This document shows positions 9,373 to 19,115 of a stretch of DNA of 64,000 nucleotides, piece by piece (within the stretch, counting starts at the first letter, position 1; the number at the start of each line of letters is the position of its first letter). The notes under the pieces are model-generated. The model did no database searches, was not told the DNA's origin, and worked only from the letters and a program-made list of their open reading frames with translations. This DNA is from Paenibacillus sp. LS1 (lineage in GTDB: Bacteria; Bacillota; Bacilli; Paenibacillales; Paenibacillaceae). Where the stretch lies: positions 930,001 to 994,000 of the forward strand of contig NZ_JAPDOE010000002.1 in NCBI RefSeq assembly GCF_026013365.1, written 5' to 3'. The position numbers were made by a program, and so were the translations under genes.

Positions 9373-10251
9373 CTACTTGTTCAACGCCAATTTGGCAAGC
9401 GCCAGTGAACCGCACAACCCTGCATTGTCGCCAAGTCCTGGTGAAACAACATACTGGTCAATATCGGATTGAAGTGCCGGATGCTGAACGTATCCTGCAA
9501 GCAACTCCTGCAGTTTGCTGCGAACCATCGGGAACAAGTGCTCCTGCTTCATTACCCCGCCACCCATGACGATTTTCTGCGGAGAGAGAATCAGAACATA
9601 ATTCATCAGTGCATGTGCCAGGTAATGCGCTTCGATCTCCCATGCTTTATGATCTGCTGGCAGTTCATAAGCCGGTTGCTCCCAACGTTTGTTAATGGCC
9701 GGGCCTGCTGCAAGACCTTCGAGGCAGTCACCATGGTATGGACAGAAACCTTCGTATGTATCCTCCGGATGTCTGCGTACAATGATATGTCCCATCTCTG
9801 GATGAGACAATCCATGGACCATTTTACCGCCAACCACAGCACCTGCACCAATGCCTGTACCCACAGTGATATACAGACAGCTCTCAAGACCTTGTGCAGC
9901 GCCCCAGGTTGCTTCTCCAAGTGCTGCACCATTCACATCCGTATCAAATGTCATCGGTACATCAAAATGCTCCTTGAGCTTGCCAATGACGTTATACTGT
10001 CCCCAATGTGGTTTTGGTGTTGTTGTGATATAACCATACGTTGGGCTTCCTTCAATCGGATCAATCGGACCGAATGAACCTACACCCAGAGCTTCAATGC
10101 CTTTGCCTTCAAAAAACGAAATCACTTGAGCCATTGTCTCTTCCGGTGTCGTCGTGGGAAAACTTACGCGTTCCAGAACTTCTCCATTTTCCGTGCCAAT
10201 ACCACATACAAATTTGGTTCCGCCTGCTTCAATTGCGCCTAAGATCGTCAT
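9373..10251 (-). CDS. ROK-family sugar kinase (fructokinase-like)
   Basis: A 292-residue ROK kinase. The ATP-binding motif GAIEAGGTKF is at the N-terminus, the catalytic Asp lies in FDTDVNGAALGE, and the zinc site is formed by a His and the cysteines of CPYHGDCLEG. The compact size and the sequence GSFGPIDP match bacterial fructokinases (ScrK/GmuE type). It phosphorylates a hexose such as fructose or mannose in the cytoplasm. I chose the ATG at 10251, 10 bases after GGGAG, over an in-frame GTG at 10260 that lies too close to it. No sugar operon is attached. Confidence 0.85.
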   Translation of the reverse strand: MTILGAIEAGGTKFVCGIGTENGEVLERVSFPTTTPEETMAQVISFFEGKGIEALGVGSFGPIDPIEGSPTYGYITTTPKPHWGQYNVIGKLKEHFDVPMTFDTDVNGAALGEATWGAAQGLESCLYITVGTGIGAGAVVGGKMVHGLSHPEMGHIIVRRHPEDTYEGFCPYHGDCLEGLAAGPAINKRWEQPAYELPADHKAWEIEAHYLAHALMNYVLILSPQKIVMGGGVMKQEHLFPMVRSKLQELLAGYVQHPALQSDIDQYVVSPGLGDNAGLCGSLALAKLALNK

Positions 10252-10323
10252 GTTAGTCACACTCCCAAGTTAGTTTAAAAAGGAATTGATATTGCTTTAC
10301 TTGATGACATTATAATTATCCTG

Positions 10324-10425
10324 CTACTCCATCTCCAGCTTGGACAATCGTTTCATTAACGTCTGCCTCCAGCTGTCTGACAGCGCAGAAATGGCCAACA
10401 GCGCCCGAATACCTTCGGCATTCTA
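10324..10425 (-). pseudogene. Detached C-terminal tail of the MOSC gene
   Basis: Thirty-two sense codons in the same frame as the MOSC gene lie between TAG (10425-10423) and the next TAG (10326-10324). With this tail the protein would be 228 residues if one residue replaced the stop, close to the usual 215-225 for YiiM/YflK. No start codon or ribosome binding site precedes the tail, so it is not a separate gene. Confidence 0.65.
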
Positions 10426-11010
10426 TTTCCCCTGATGCATAATTCGATTGGCTTCAAAAACCGTCATTGATGAAGGATCGGTGCTGATCCGTCGAAAAAT
10501 CGACGAAGGCTTTACCTCCCCTTCCTGCAGTACACGAAAGTAAAAGCCGGTATATCCACTCTCCTGAAAATAAACAGGCAGCTCCTTATAGTCATACCTC
10601 ACACCCAGCTTGAAGCAAGGTTGTCTGGGCTGACTGACTTGCACCGTGGCTTCGCCCAACTCGTACACATCACCAATCCGTACGTCTTCTTCAGCACAGC
10701 CTTCAACCGTCAGATTTTCTCCACAAGCTCCCCAGTCCAGCTTGCGATCCATCAACTGTTCCAGCGCTGGATAACGACTGTAATCGTATACACAAACGGC
10801 CTTGTCAGGTCCGCCATGATGCACCAGATCCGCCTGCGCATCCCCTGTCATTCCAGTGAATGACAGGAAAACCGCGTCGGATACAGGATGTTTCACAATG
10901 CCGCTCATCACTTCACGCTTCTGCCCAGGGAGCGGCTGCGGCAGTCCAACATTAACAGCCAGAACTGCTGTGTTGCCTCCACCTGGCTTTCGATCTGATG
11001 TGAGTGTCAT
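10423..11010 (-). CDS. MOSC-domain protein cut by in-frame TAG
   Basis: A 195-residue MOSC protein related to YiiM/YflK, a fold that binds the molybdenum cofactor through a conserved Cys (here in QPRQPCFKLG). The ATG at 11010 follows GGGAGG by 10 bases. The reading frame stops at TAG (10425-10423) but continues in the same frame for 32 more codons to a second TAG at 10326-10324. That extension carries ALSDSWRQTLMKRL, which resembles the usual C-terminal helix of the family. So the gene seems to have suffered a point nonsense mutation, or the codon is read through. The catalytic core is intact. Confidence 0.8.
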   Translation of the reverse strand: MTLTSDRKPGGGNTAVLAVNVGLPQPLPGQKREVMSGIVKHPVSDAVFLSFTGMTGDAQADLVHHGGPDKAVCVYDYSRYPALEQLMDRKLDWGACGENLTVEGCAEEDVRIGDVYELGEATVQVSQPRQPCFKLGVRYDYKELPVYFQESGYTGFYFRVLQEGEVKPSSIFRRISTDPSSMTVFEANRIMHQGK

Positions 11011-11040
11011 TTGCATCATACCTCCCATAATCACTTTCTT

Positions 11041-12147
11041 TTAACGCACAGATCCACCAAATACCAGTGTATTACTCAAGAGCCGGCCTGGAGAAGTCAG
11101 CATTTTGCCCCCGGCATACATGCCCGAGGATGCACCGCCATCCAGATTCATGGCCTGTTTGGCACCAAGCTTCTGCATCACCGCTGCCCACTCCTTGACT
11201 GTCGCTCCGGAAACGGTAGCCAGCATGACAGAACCATCCGCCATGATGGCGATACCACTTCTGGCACCAGATGCAGTAAGAATCTTGGTATCCTTGAAAC
11301 CTTCGCTCGTCGGATTAACAGCTACCTTACCGTCTTTTACCAGACGCGGTCCTGCTCCAACAGCAGTCACTACATCTTGCCAAGGGATCTCTTTGCCTGC
11401 TGCGTTCGTATACTTATAATTCATTTCTACGGTTGAACCAACGGTGAAACGGTCCGAAGAAGACTTCTGATTACCTGTGAAGACCAATACCGAGCCATTC
11501 TTAGGAATCGCTACATTCGTATTGGGTACTTTTTTGGTCACGACACCATTTTCCATGACAACCGCAGTGCCACCTTTGAACCCGACTGTAGCACCTCTTT
11601 CAGGTGTATACAGCATCGTAATGCTCGCGTTCGCTGAAGGTGTTCGATTAATAAAGGTTGCATACCAACTGCGTGATTTGCCTTTCGTATCTGTCACTTT
11701 ACCTGTCAGGCTCACCTGAAGTGAATCCATGATCGCCGAGCCGTCTTCCTTAAATCCGATGGATGTTCCATATCTACCAATATGTATGACCTTACCATTT
11801 GCTATTAACATGCCGTATGGATCTGGTGCTCCGTTATATGCTTCAAAAAATGCTCCGTTTATTGCTGCTTGCGCCCCATAGGCTTTCACAATCGATGGCA
11901 GTGTTGCCGTCTGGCCCACTTGCTTCTTCGCGAGTCCCACCGTAACCGGTGTTCCCTTCGGAATCGTAACCGTCTGTACGGTAAAATTGCGTCCTGCTGC
12001 TTTTACTTTCTGTACTTTGGTGCTAATTGCTGCTTTGGCATCCGCTGTCTGTGGCGCACTTACTGCTCCCGAAAGAATTACGGGCAAGGCCAGGACGAGG
12101 GCCATAGCCCCTGTCCACCACTTTTTACCTGTTCGTACGTTCTTCAT
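11041..12147 (-). CDS. Exported phosphodiester glycosidase-domain protein
   Basis: A 368-residue protein with a basic start (MKNVRTGKKWW), a hydrophobic signal segment (about 11-32) and the phosphodiester glycosidase (NAGPA/DUF2233) domain covering the rest. Hallmarks are AAINGAFFEAYNG, VGAGPRLVKDGK, SGIAIMADGS and NLDGGASSGMY. In other bacteria this domain is found in exopolysaccharide or cell-wall proteins. The ATG at 12147 is chosen because AGGGTGA lies 6 bases upstream, inside the end of the preceding exonuclease gene whose stop is 5 bases away. The two genes were therefore coupled, and the promoter of this gene may have been lost with the exonuclease 5' end. Confidence 0.85.
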   Translation of the reverse strand: MKNVRTGKKWWTGAMALVLALPVILSGAVSAPQTADAKAAISTKVQKVKAAGRNFTVQTVTIPKGTPVTVGLAKKQVGQTATLPSIVKAYGAQAAINGAFFEAYNGAPDPYGMLIANGKVIHIGRYGTSIGFKEDGSAIMDSLQVSLTGKVTDTKGKSRSWYATFINRTPSANASITMLYTPERGATVGFKGGTAVVMENGVVTKKVPNTNVAIPKNGSVLVFTGNQKSSSDRFTVGSTVEMNYKYTNAAGKEIPWQDVVTAVGAGPRLVKDGKVAVNPTSEGFKDTKILTASGARSGIAIMADGSVMLATVSGATVKEWAAVMQKLGAKQAMNLDGGASSGMYAGGKMLTSPGRLLSNTLVFGGSVR

Positions 12148-12152
12148 GTTGC

Positions 12153-12842
12153 TCACCCTATTGCCACTCCCATCCAAGAGCCAAGGCTCTTCATCTCAAG
12201 TTGTTCAAACTTGTCCATCACCATATCCGGATCAAGACGCAATTCACAGATATCCAGCGCACAGGCAACCGGAACAGCACAATGAATCTCTGCCAGTTTG
12301 CGGGACAGATGAAGCATGTCCAGATCATTCTCAATCTTGTTACGCACCGAAGGGGTCAGCTTATCCATGTTGCTCAAAATCCCTTCAATAGAGCCGTATT
12401 CCTGCACAAGCTTCAACGCTGTTTTCTCTCCAATTCCCCGTACTCCGGGATAATTGTCGCTGGCGTCTCCCATCAGACCCTTCATGTCAATCACTTGACG
12501 TGGTGTCAGTTGTTTCTCTGCCATGAGCGTTTCAGGGTTGTACACCATGTAATTGCCATGGCCTTTTTTCATAATAATGATACTTGTGCGGTCATTAATC
12601 AGTTGCAGCATGTCGTGGTCACCCGTCAGTACCATAACATTCATATCTGTCTCTTCGGTGTAATACTTAGCAAGCGTCCCGATGCAATCGTCGGCTTCGA
12701 ATCCTTGCGCACCTATATTCGGAATACCCAGGCTGTCCATCACTTCACGGATCAGGGCAAACTGGGGAATCAGGTCATCCGGAGCTTCAGCCCGGTTGCC
12801 TTTGTAAGCTGCGTTATGTACCCCTGTATAGGGAATATTCAC
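12153..12842 (-). pseudogene. 5'-3' exonuclease, N-terminus lost
   Basis: The frame encodes the C-terminal 75-80% of a PolA-like 5'-3' exonuclease/flap nuclease (YpcP type). Acidic metal motifs EADDCIGTLA, TGDHDMLQL and MGDASDN and the helix-hairpin-helix GVRGIGEKTA are present. Family similarity begins at AAYKGNRAEAP. The usual first 60-odd residues, with the first catalytic Asp (IDG motif) and the FR-E-YK-R arch entry, are missing. In their place is AT-rich sequence leading to the recombinase operon. The frame starts at a GTG (12842) with no ribosome binding site and an in-frame stop not far upstream. It is therefore a truncated gene, most simply broken by insertion of the neighbouring mobile element. 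Confidence 0.85.
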
Positions 12843-13261
12843 CCCATTAAGATACTTTATCGAAAATAACTATCTGCATCAAGGAAAATATTAAATATAT
12901 TTATCCCACTATTACTTGTCTTGGGAAAATATAATGACTAAAGTATTGAAAACGCAGGTATATTATATATAATAAAATAAAGAATCTATTCTCTTTGTTG
13001 CGTATTACTAATTTTGAGGATAGATACTTAATTTGTTTGGTAAGACTCTAGATATAATTTTTTCAAGTTCATATAGAAGTAGCTACGGTCTTTTTATAAG
13101 GTGGAAGGCTTTAGCAGTACAACTTCAGGTCAAGCGACGCATGAAGAAAATTAGAACGTATCTCTTAAATGAGATCGTCTTTTTTCCTCATGCGTTTTTT
13201 ATTTTAAATGTATTTTTCACAGTAACTATACAATCTATATTCTAATAAAGGGAGATAAAGA
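12843..13261. other. AT-rich left end of element; recombinase leader
   Basis: No convincing gene. It holds a TATAAT-like box at 13053-13058 without a good -35, and the hairpin at 13138-13194. The real left terminus and any recombinase binding sites should lie here. Confidence 0.5.
13138..13194. terminator. Hairpin upstream of recombinase operon
   Basis: CGCATGA...ATCTC pairs with GAGAT...TCATGCG through an interrupted 24-base stem with a TTAAAT loop, followed by GTTTTTT. It could block read-through from outside the element or act as an attenuator 70 bases before the first recombinase gene. Confidence 0.55.
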
Positions 13262-14545
13262 ATGCTGAGTCTATCTTCATACAAAGCAGGCCGTTTCATT
13301 TATAGAGAAACGCATTTAGTTGATTCAAGAGTGTATACCATTGCAACAATTGATACTACTGGTGTAGAAATCCCCCATCCTGTTACTGACTTTTTACAAG
13401 AGTATCGAAGTAAGACGATGTCCTTAGAACGTGAGAGGCAGATCGCTAGTTTAGTGTGTCAATTTCTAAATTATGTTCGGGAAAAGACTATCTCAGGTGA
13501 TTCTGACTTTTCTAAACTGATTGATCAAGGAATATATGGACTTAATTTTATTCATGGTTCAAGATTCTTGGATTATCAAGATGAACAAGTTAACAACCGC
13601 GGTAGACGGGTTAAAAGATCTACAGTTGACAGAAAGGAATACATTCTTACTCTTTTCTATAGCTTCTTTCAGAAAAGAAAAGTTATTTCTCATAATCTAA
13701 TTATTCCTACTTATCGAAACGAAAAGGGACAGTTAGTAAATGCTTCTCCTTTTACAAGGAGAAGAAGTAATTCACAAAGAGAGCCTGTAAGAAAAGATCT
13801 GCGAGATTTTGGCGAAAATAGACAACAGATAATAGTTGAGTTACTCGATACTGCATGTAGCACTAAAGTCGGCAAAACTATTGCTCTAGGTTTAGCCATA
13901 CAAGTATTCGGTGGTTTACGAAGAGGCGAAGTTGTTAATTTAACAACTAGTAGTGTGATGAAAATTGGTAAATCACTTGTTGTACATGTTCAAGATCGGC
14001 AAGATCATTTATTTTCACACAAGAAAAATACAACTAAAGAACAAGTCAAAAAAGAAAGGGTGCAAGATTTGTTGCCAAGTGAGTATTTAATCAAACTTTA
14101 TATAGACCACATGGCTTGGTTAAACGAATATACAAAAAAAATAAGACCACCCGTGAAAGATGCATTATTTATCAATTGCTCAGGGAGAGCGTTAACTGGT
14201 AAGAGCTACGAGCAAAAGTTCAAGAAAATAGTGCACAAATATTTGAAGGTTTTACTAGATCAGGATCGTTATGACGATTATACTTATTTGACTTCGAAAC
14301 CCTTTAACACACATACATTGAGAGGTGTCTTTACAAACATCTGTTTGGATGACCTTAACATGAGTATTCGAGAAACAGCTAACGCTCGTGGTGATTCAAG
14401 TGATACAACTGTTGCGGCATATTTAGATCAATTAACTGGCAGACAAAAAATGGAACGTGCTCTGGGACAACTTGCTCAGGCTGTAGTCAATGTTGAAACT
14501 AGAAAAGGGTTTATAGAAAACAATAAAATGAGGGATAATGCGTAA
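13262..14545 (+). CDS. Tyrosine recombinase 1 (TnpA-like)
   Basis: A 427-residue site-specific tyrosine recombinase. The catalytic C-terminal domain shows Arg I in FGGLRRGEV (220-221), the H351-x2-R354 box HTLR, and the nucleophile Tyr387 in TVAAYLDQ after RGDSSD, where an LGH-like motif is usual. The N-terminal 200 residues are a probable core-binding domain. GGGAG lies 7 bases before the ATG. It is first of a coupled operon: its stop overlaps the next start as TAATG. Together with the next two genes it should catalyse integration and excision of the element. Confidence 0.88.
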   Translation: MLSLSSYKAGRFIYRETHLVDSRVYTIATIDTTGVEIPHPVTDFLQEYRSKTMSLERERQIASLVCQFLNYVREKTISGDSDFSKLIDQGIYGLNFIHGSRFLDYQDEQVNNRGRRVKRSTVDRKEYILTLFYSFFQKRKVISHNLIIPTYRNEKGQLVNASPFTRRRSNSQREPVRKDLRDFGENRQQIIVELLDTACSTKVGKTIALGLAIQVFGGLRRGEVVNLTTSSVMKIGKSLVVHVQDRQDHLFSHKKNTTKEQVKKERVQDLLPSEYLIKLYIDHMAWLNEYTKKIRPPVKDALFINCSGRALTGKSYEQKFKKIVHKYLKVLLDQDRYDDYTYLTSKPFNTHTLRGVFTNICLDDLNMSIRETANARGDSSDTTVAAYLDQLTGRQKMERALGQLAQAVVNVETRKGFIENNKMRDNA

Positions 14546-17322
14546 TGATTTCACTTAACGAACTATATAGAAGACATGGAATAGAAAAAAGCAAGGCTAA
14601 TCGCTTGATTGAATTAGGAAAAATTGAAGTGGTCTCTCGCTCAACTGAGCGGCCCTTTTATACCTATTTATCAGAAAAGTCGGTAGAAGCTTTTATTGAG
14701 GAAAAAGCTGGTTTTGAAAGTACATATATTCTATGTAAAGATGTCTTCAAATCATTGGGTCTTTCCGATCTGTCATTTTATAAATATCTTAAAAATAATA
14801 AAGAGTTGAACAAGCTTTTTACTCAAGAAAATGATTTTTTCAAAATACATGAACTACAGGAAAATTATTATGGGATATCAACCCAACGCTTTTTCTTTAA
14901 ACAAGATGATTGGAATAATTTACAACAACATTATATAACTATTCCCCAGGCACAATATTTAGTTGGACAAAAAGATAATTCTGGTTTTTCAAGCTGGTTA
15001 GAAAGAAGACCAACTCTACAAATCTTTTGTTTTAGCAAAAAAAATAGAAGGGCTAAATTCCTTAAAAAAAGCCTCCTCCTAAGAACACTCAAAACTTTTA
15101 AAGTAAAAATATCTGGACCACAGTACGACAAAAATAGATATATGTCATTCAAAGATACCAGGCTCATTCTAAAATTATCAGAAACATACTTTGATAAATT
15201 ACTTCAGGAAAAGACCCTCGTTCCTGCCAAAAATATTGGTCGCGCCTTATTTTTTGATATAGAGCTAGTCCAGAACTTGATAACATTACAGAAACGTGAG
15301 TACCATCGTTTAAGTGAAGATTATATGACTTTGCCTCAAATTTTACTGGAGTTTCCTAATCTTAATTCTAACAACTTGCCTACTACAAAGAAAATCAGAA
15401 AAATTGATTTGCCTGTGCTTCTTTCTACTATATTCAAAAAAGAAAACGATCAGTTCGCTCTAGGCAAGTATTTATACTTGAAAGATGATGTACGAAAATA
15501 TCACGAATTCTTTTCTGCTAAAAGTGCAATACAATCTGAAGCGATTCATACTGATCCCTTTAGTGAGTATACTCGGCGATTGGAAATCAAGAAAATAACG
15601 TTCACTAGTCAATGTATCGTTACTCAAGTACTATGGAACGAATATGCAGCTGAGTTTCTCCGCTCCCGGCAAGGCCGGGCATACAATGTTATAGGTGAAA
15701 TATGGTGCTTAGTCCGTGTTGCAGAGGCACTAACACATCTATTAGATAAAGAAATCTTTAAATTTTCTGCTAAGGAATTGAACTTGATTCTACTGAATAA
15801 TAATCGAATTGGGAGAAGAGCACGTGAAGAAATCTATCAATTCCTCCTCTTCGTTCATAAAGTTTTAATGTTAAAGCAATCAAAAAGTCCTTTCAAACCT
15901 GAAGCTTTAATAAATCCACGTAAACTTCATCGTAAAAAAAGAGAAAAGAAAATTTACAACTTTTTCGAGTATGAATCTTTCTTTAAATATGTTACGAATC
16001 TGAATATTCACAAAAGATTAGCGACTACAGCAGCAGTCAAACTTATCGAGAAGAGTAATACAAAACAATATCATGGTTACGATTCAATTTGGCTTTATAT
16101 GCTGATACATCTAAATAATGCATGGAGACATAGCGATTGTCAGAATATACCGAGAATCAGTTTGGAGGGTACTGAAATTAAGAGTTTACAGTGGCTCCTT
16201 GATAATGAATTGAGCGATGGGGACGTCAAAAAGATTATTTTCCGATTGAAATGTTCTTCTATGATTGTTTCAAAAACTCACATGGACAGAAACTTCTTTT
16301 GTGCCTCCGAAGTTGAGCGTCCTTTAGCTACGGCTGTAGCAATATGTGAATTAAGAACCGCAATATGCAACGAACACTCCCAGACGATCATATCCGGTAT
16401 TTGTAATAAAAATGGAAAAATGCTCAAACACAAATCTTTAATTTCTTTTTTTCAAAATTATTGTGATAAAGACTCTTTTTCTTTTTCTAATAGAGCAATG
16501 AACAGAACTGTGATCAGTTTAGTTCAATGTGTCCAAGCATTCTATGGTGCCACCAACGATACAGAATATCTCAGAATTCTCCGAAGTCACGTAGATATAG
16601 AATCTACTGATATTTATAATCAAATTCCTCAAGAACGTATGGACATAATAGCATTACAGTTATTTGACAGAGATATGTTTGGTCATGTTCCTGATGTTAT
16701 TTCAAAGCTGTTATTTGGACAACCACATTCAGAATCTCTTCAGACAATTCGTATTAGAGAGATAAAAGAGAAAGTCGGAGACATTTACAAATTAGAAGAA
16801 ATGGCTAGCTTCTTGAATAATATACATGATTTTAATATACAAGCATCAAGGGGTTTTATAGAAGAGAATACAGAATATAAGGATATTGTAGAGAAAATAA
16901 TTAAAGAAATGTCTCATGACGAACTCCAATCAATGTATCAGAAAATCTTAACTCGCCAATTACCAGGTAAAGAAGAACACTATCAGTGCCTCGTTTCTGA
17001 GTCTCTATGTAAATTCCCAGGAAGAAATTGTGGTGAATGTCCGCTTTCGATTCCTCATTTCTATGCTATTTCTTCTTTAATTGAACGTATATTTAAAAAA
17101 ATACAATCAATTAAGATCTCAATGTCCGAACAATTACCTGAAGCAGAATTAACACGTATGGCAAATTGGCTCCAACTTGATTTGGAGTTACTGGTCTACA
17201 CGCAAGTTAAATATGGAAAAGAAGAAGTCGCAATGTTCGCTACAGGCTTAAATAAACAACTACAAGAGATCGGGTATCTTTATGCTTATCAAACAATAAA
17301 AACTAATGAGGTGAACATATGA
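14545..17322 (+). CDS. Large recombinase-like protein 2 (TnpB-like, 925 aa)
   Basis: A very large protein for this class. The N-terminal half has several short helix-turn-helix-like blocks similar to excisionase/MerR folds, for example at 1-50 and near FKDTRLILKLSETYFDKLL. The C-terminal half has a degenerate tyrosine-recombinase pattern: NAWRHSDCQNIPRISL (possible Arg box), NRTVISLVQC, and RSHVDIESTDIYNQ where an LGH..Y box would be. The end has a cysteine cluster, CKFPGRNCGECPLSIPHFY, seen in TnpB-type proteins. It overlaps gene 3 by ATGA. I infer it belongs to the recombination complex; whether it is catalytic is unclear. Confidence 0.7.
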   Translation: MISLNELYRRHGIEKSKANRLIELGKIEVVSRSTERPFYTYLSEKSVEAFIEEKAGFESTYILCKDVFKSLGLSDLSFYKYLKNNKELNKLFTQENDFFKIHELQENYYGISTQRFFFKQDDWNNLQQHYITIPQAQYLVGQKDNSGFSSWLERRPTLQIFCFSKKNRRAKFLKKSLLLRTLKTFKVKISGPQYDKNRYMSFKDTRLILKLSETYFDKLLQEKTLVPAKNIGRALFFDIELVQNLITLQKREYHRLSEDYMTLPQILLEFPNLNSNNLPTTKKIRKIDLPVLLSTIFKKENDQFALGKYLYLKDDVRKYHEFFSAKSAIQSEAIHTDPFSEYTRRLEIKKITFTSQCIVTQVLWNEYAAEFLRSRQGRAYNVIGEIWCLVRVAEALTHLLDKEIFKFSAKELNLILLNNNRIGRRAREEIYQFLLFVHKVLMLKQSKSPFKPEALINPRKLHRKKREKKIYNFFEYESFFKYVTNLNIHKRLATTAAVKLIEKSNTKQYHGYDSIWLYMLIHLNNAWRHSDCQNIPRISLEGTEIKSLQWLLDNELSDGDVKKIIFRLKCSSMIVSKTHMDRNFFCASEVERPLATAVAICELRTAICNEHSQTIISGICNKNGKMLKHKSLISFFQNYCDKDSFSFSNRAMNRTVISLVQCVQAFYGATNDTEYLRILRSHVDIESTDIYNQIPQERMDIIALQLFDRDMFGHVPDVISKLLFGQPHSESLQTIRIREIKEKVGDIYKLEEMASFLNNIHDFNIQASRGFIEENTEYKDIVEKIIKEMSHDELQSMYQKILTRQLPGKEEHYQCLVSESLCKFPGRNCGECPLSIPHFYAISSLIERIFKKIQSIKISMSEQLPEAELTRMANWLQLDLELLVYTQVKYGKEEVAMFATGLNKQLQEIGYLYAYQTIKTNEVNI

Positions 17323-19115
17323 ATTTAACTAAACTTGCTGCTGTCCAAACTTTAGATATTAATATTGAATTTGAAACATCAGATGTATTTAATCACCAGG
17401 ATTCAATCAAGGGAGCTATATTGCTGATAGATCAATTAAATAATCGTTTTTCTCAAGAAAATAAATTGCATAAATTAATAGACTTCTACGATGACTACTG
17501 GAGCTTGTATAACCCTATTCAAGGTTGTTTAGAAGATATTGATTTCTCCTTTTCTTCCGAAATAGTTTTTAATAAATCTATAACAAAAGAGGAATTAAAA
17601 ATCACGCTTAAATGTTGGGTTCTTGATCGTCTTATTAAAGATAATCTTAGAGCTTCCACTGTACAGACTTACTTTTCCCATGTTAAAGATTCTATAATCC
17701 GCACTCAAATTTTTCTTAGTAGTCAAATTGAATCATATACTGAGTATCTTAATGATTTAACACTGGCAGATGGACCAAAGCATCAAATCATATCTTCTGT
17801 GCTCAATTTTCTATCTTTTAATCCCTATATCCCTACGGCTGAACAATATACGAAATCACTACACAAAGTATTGAATAATTTGAAACCAAAAAGCAAATCT
17901 AGAGTTATTCCAAGCGGAAAAGATATTATTACATTTTCAAGTATCTTAGAAGATTATTTCAAGGTAACAGAGGTTCAACAGAAAGAGTACCTACATTACT
18001 TTCCATTACTATTTTGGTGGAGAATAACTACAATTATTCCATTAAGACCGTTTGAATTTTGTGCAATTTCTCCTGATTGTCTTGTTTATGAAGATAATAA
18101 AGTCTATCTTAAACTTCCAAGACTTAAAGGAGATAGCATTCGAAACAGAAACTTAAGAGGCAAACAATTAATTGATAAAATCTTAATACCTACTTCAATA
18201 GAGAAATTAATTCAAGAATATAAAGATTTAATAAGCAAGTTCAACCATACGAATAGAACTACTTTAATTTCCAGAGAAGTATATGAATCAACTTTACCTT
18301 CCATTGATCGTAAATTTATAGCGAGAAAACGATTAAATGATTCTTTCCTTACTCCTGATCTTAGTGTATTACTTCTAAGATTTTATAATAATATAATTCA
18401 TAAGCAGTATGGGTTCAGCTCCACTAATCTCCCACCAGTTGGAAAAAAACCACTGCTACAAGGTCACTTTGAAAAAGATTCAGACCTTATACGGGTTAGA
18501 GTGATTGATACTCGACATATTGCATTCATTAACATGCTAAGTCAAGGCTGGAGTAAGCCTGAGATAGCTCGATTTGGAGGACATTTACTTCTTGAGACTC
18601 AAGCCAATTATCAGTACCATCAAGAATACTGGATTGAAATTGAAACGCGCAAACTGATACAACATTTCAAGCTAGGAATGAAAATTTCACAGATAAAAAC
18701 TAGTGATGTAGATATGAACGATAGCTTTATATTGTCAACACGCTTTGACTCAGCATTGAAGAAAAAATTCATACTGCGCCCCCCAGTTACAACAGTAAGG
18801 AAAGAACTTAAGTTTGGTTTCTGTACTGATCCGAACCAACAGTGTAGAACGCACTGTTATCATTGCGATTACTGGAGACTTAGTATTGATGATATAAACA
18901 ATCATTCACAAAAATTAAAAGCTTTTATATCTGAAAGTGATCATACCCTTACTGGTTTATTCTCTTTCTTAAAGGATCTAAATAGATTTGTATTTGAAGA
19001 AGAACTCAATCCGGAGATTTCTGAGAAAATCCTTTCAACTCAAAAGAAAATTGGGGATGAAATCCACAAACGTGCTTCATTGATTTATAACACAGAAAGA
19101 AGTTTGGAGATATAA
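17319..19115 (+). CDS. Tyrosine recombinase 3
   Basis: A 598-residue tyrosine recombinase. Arg I is R243 in IIPLRPFEF, the second box is R399-H400 in DTRHIAF, then RFGGH (418-422), and the nucleophile is probably Tyr431 in ANYQYH. A C-terminal metal-binding-like cluster, C502, C509, C513 and C516 (CRTHCYHC), is typical of large recombinases of mobile elements. GAGGTGA precedes the ATG, which overlaps gene 2, and gene 4 begins right after its stop. The three recombinases would act as one machine, as in recombinase-in-trio and Tn554-type elements. Confidence 0.85.
   Translation: MNLTKLAAVQTLDINIEFETSDVFNHQDSIKGAILLIDQLNNRFSQENKLHKLIDFYDDYWSLYNPIQGCLEDIDFSFSSEIVFNKSITKEELKITLKCWVLDRLIKDNLRASTVQTYFSHVKDSIIRTQIFLSSQIESYTEYLNDLTLADGPKHQIISSVLNFLSFNPYIPTAEQYTKSLHKVLNNLKPKSKSRVIPSGKDIITFSSILEDYFKVTEVQQKEYLHYFPLLFWWRITTIIPLRPFEFCAISPDCLVYEDNKVYLKLPRLKGDSIRNRNLRGKQLIDKILIPTSIEKLIQEYKDLISKFNHTNRTTLISREVYESTLPSIDRKFIARKRLNDSFLTPDLSVLLLRFYNNIIHKQYGFSSTNLPPVGKKPLLQGHFEKDSDLIRVRVIDTRHIAFINMLSQGWSKPEIARFGGHLLLETQANYQYHQEYWIEIETRKLIQHFKLGMKISQIKTSDVDMNDSFILSTRFDSALKKKFILRPPVTTVRKELKFGFCTDPNQQCRTHCYHCDYWRLSIDDINNHSQKLKAFISESDHTLTGLFSFLKDLNRFVFEEELNPEISEKILSTQKKIGDEIHKRASLIYNTERSLEI

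Noticed and set aside
13033-13245. 70-codon frame before the recombinase operon
   Set aside because: Starts at a TTG without a ribosome site and runs through the hairpin at 13138-13194.
17319-19115. Recombinase 3 as a phage integrase with attachment site in a tRNA
   Set aside because: No tRNA gene is near, and the protein is part of a multi-recombinase operon rather than a single integrase.
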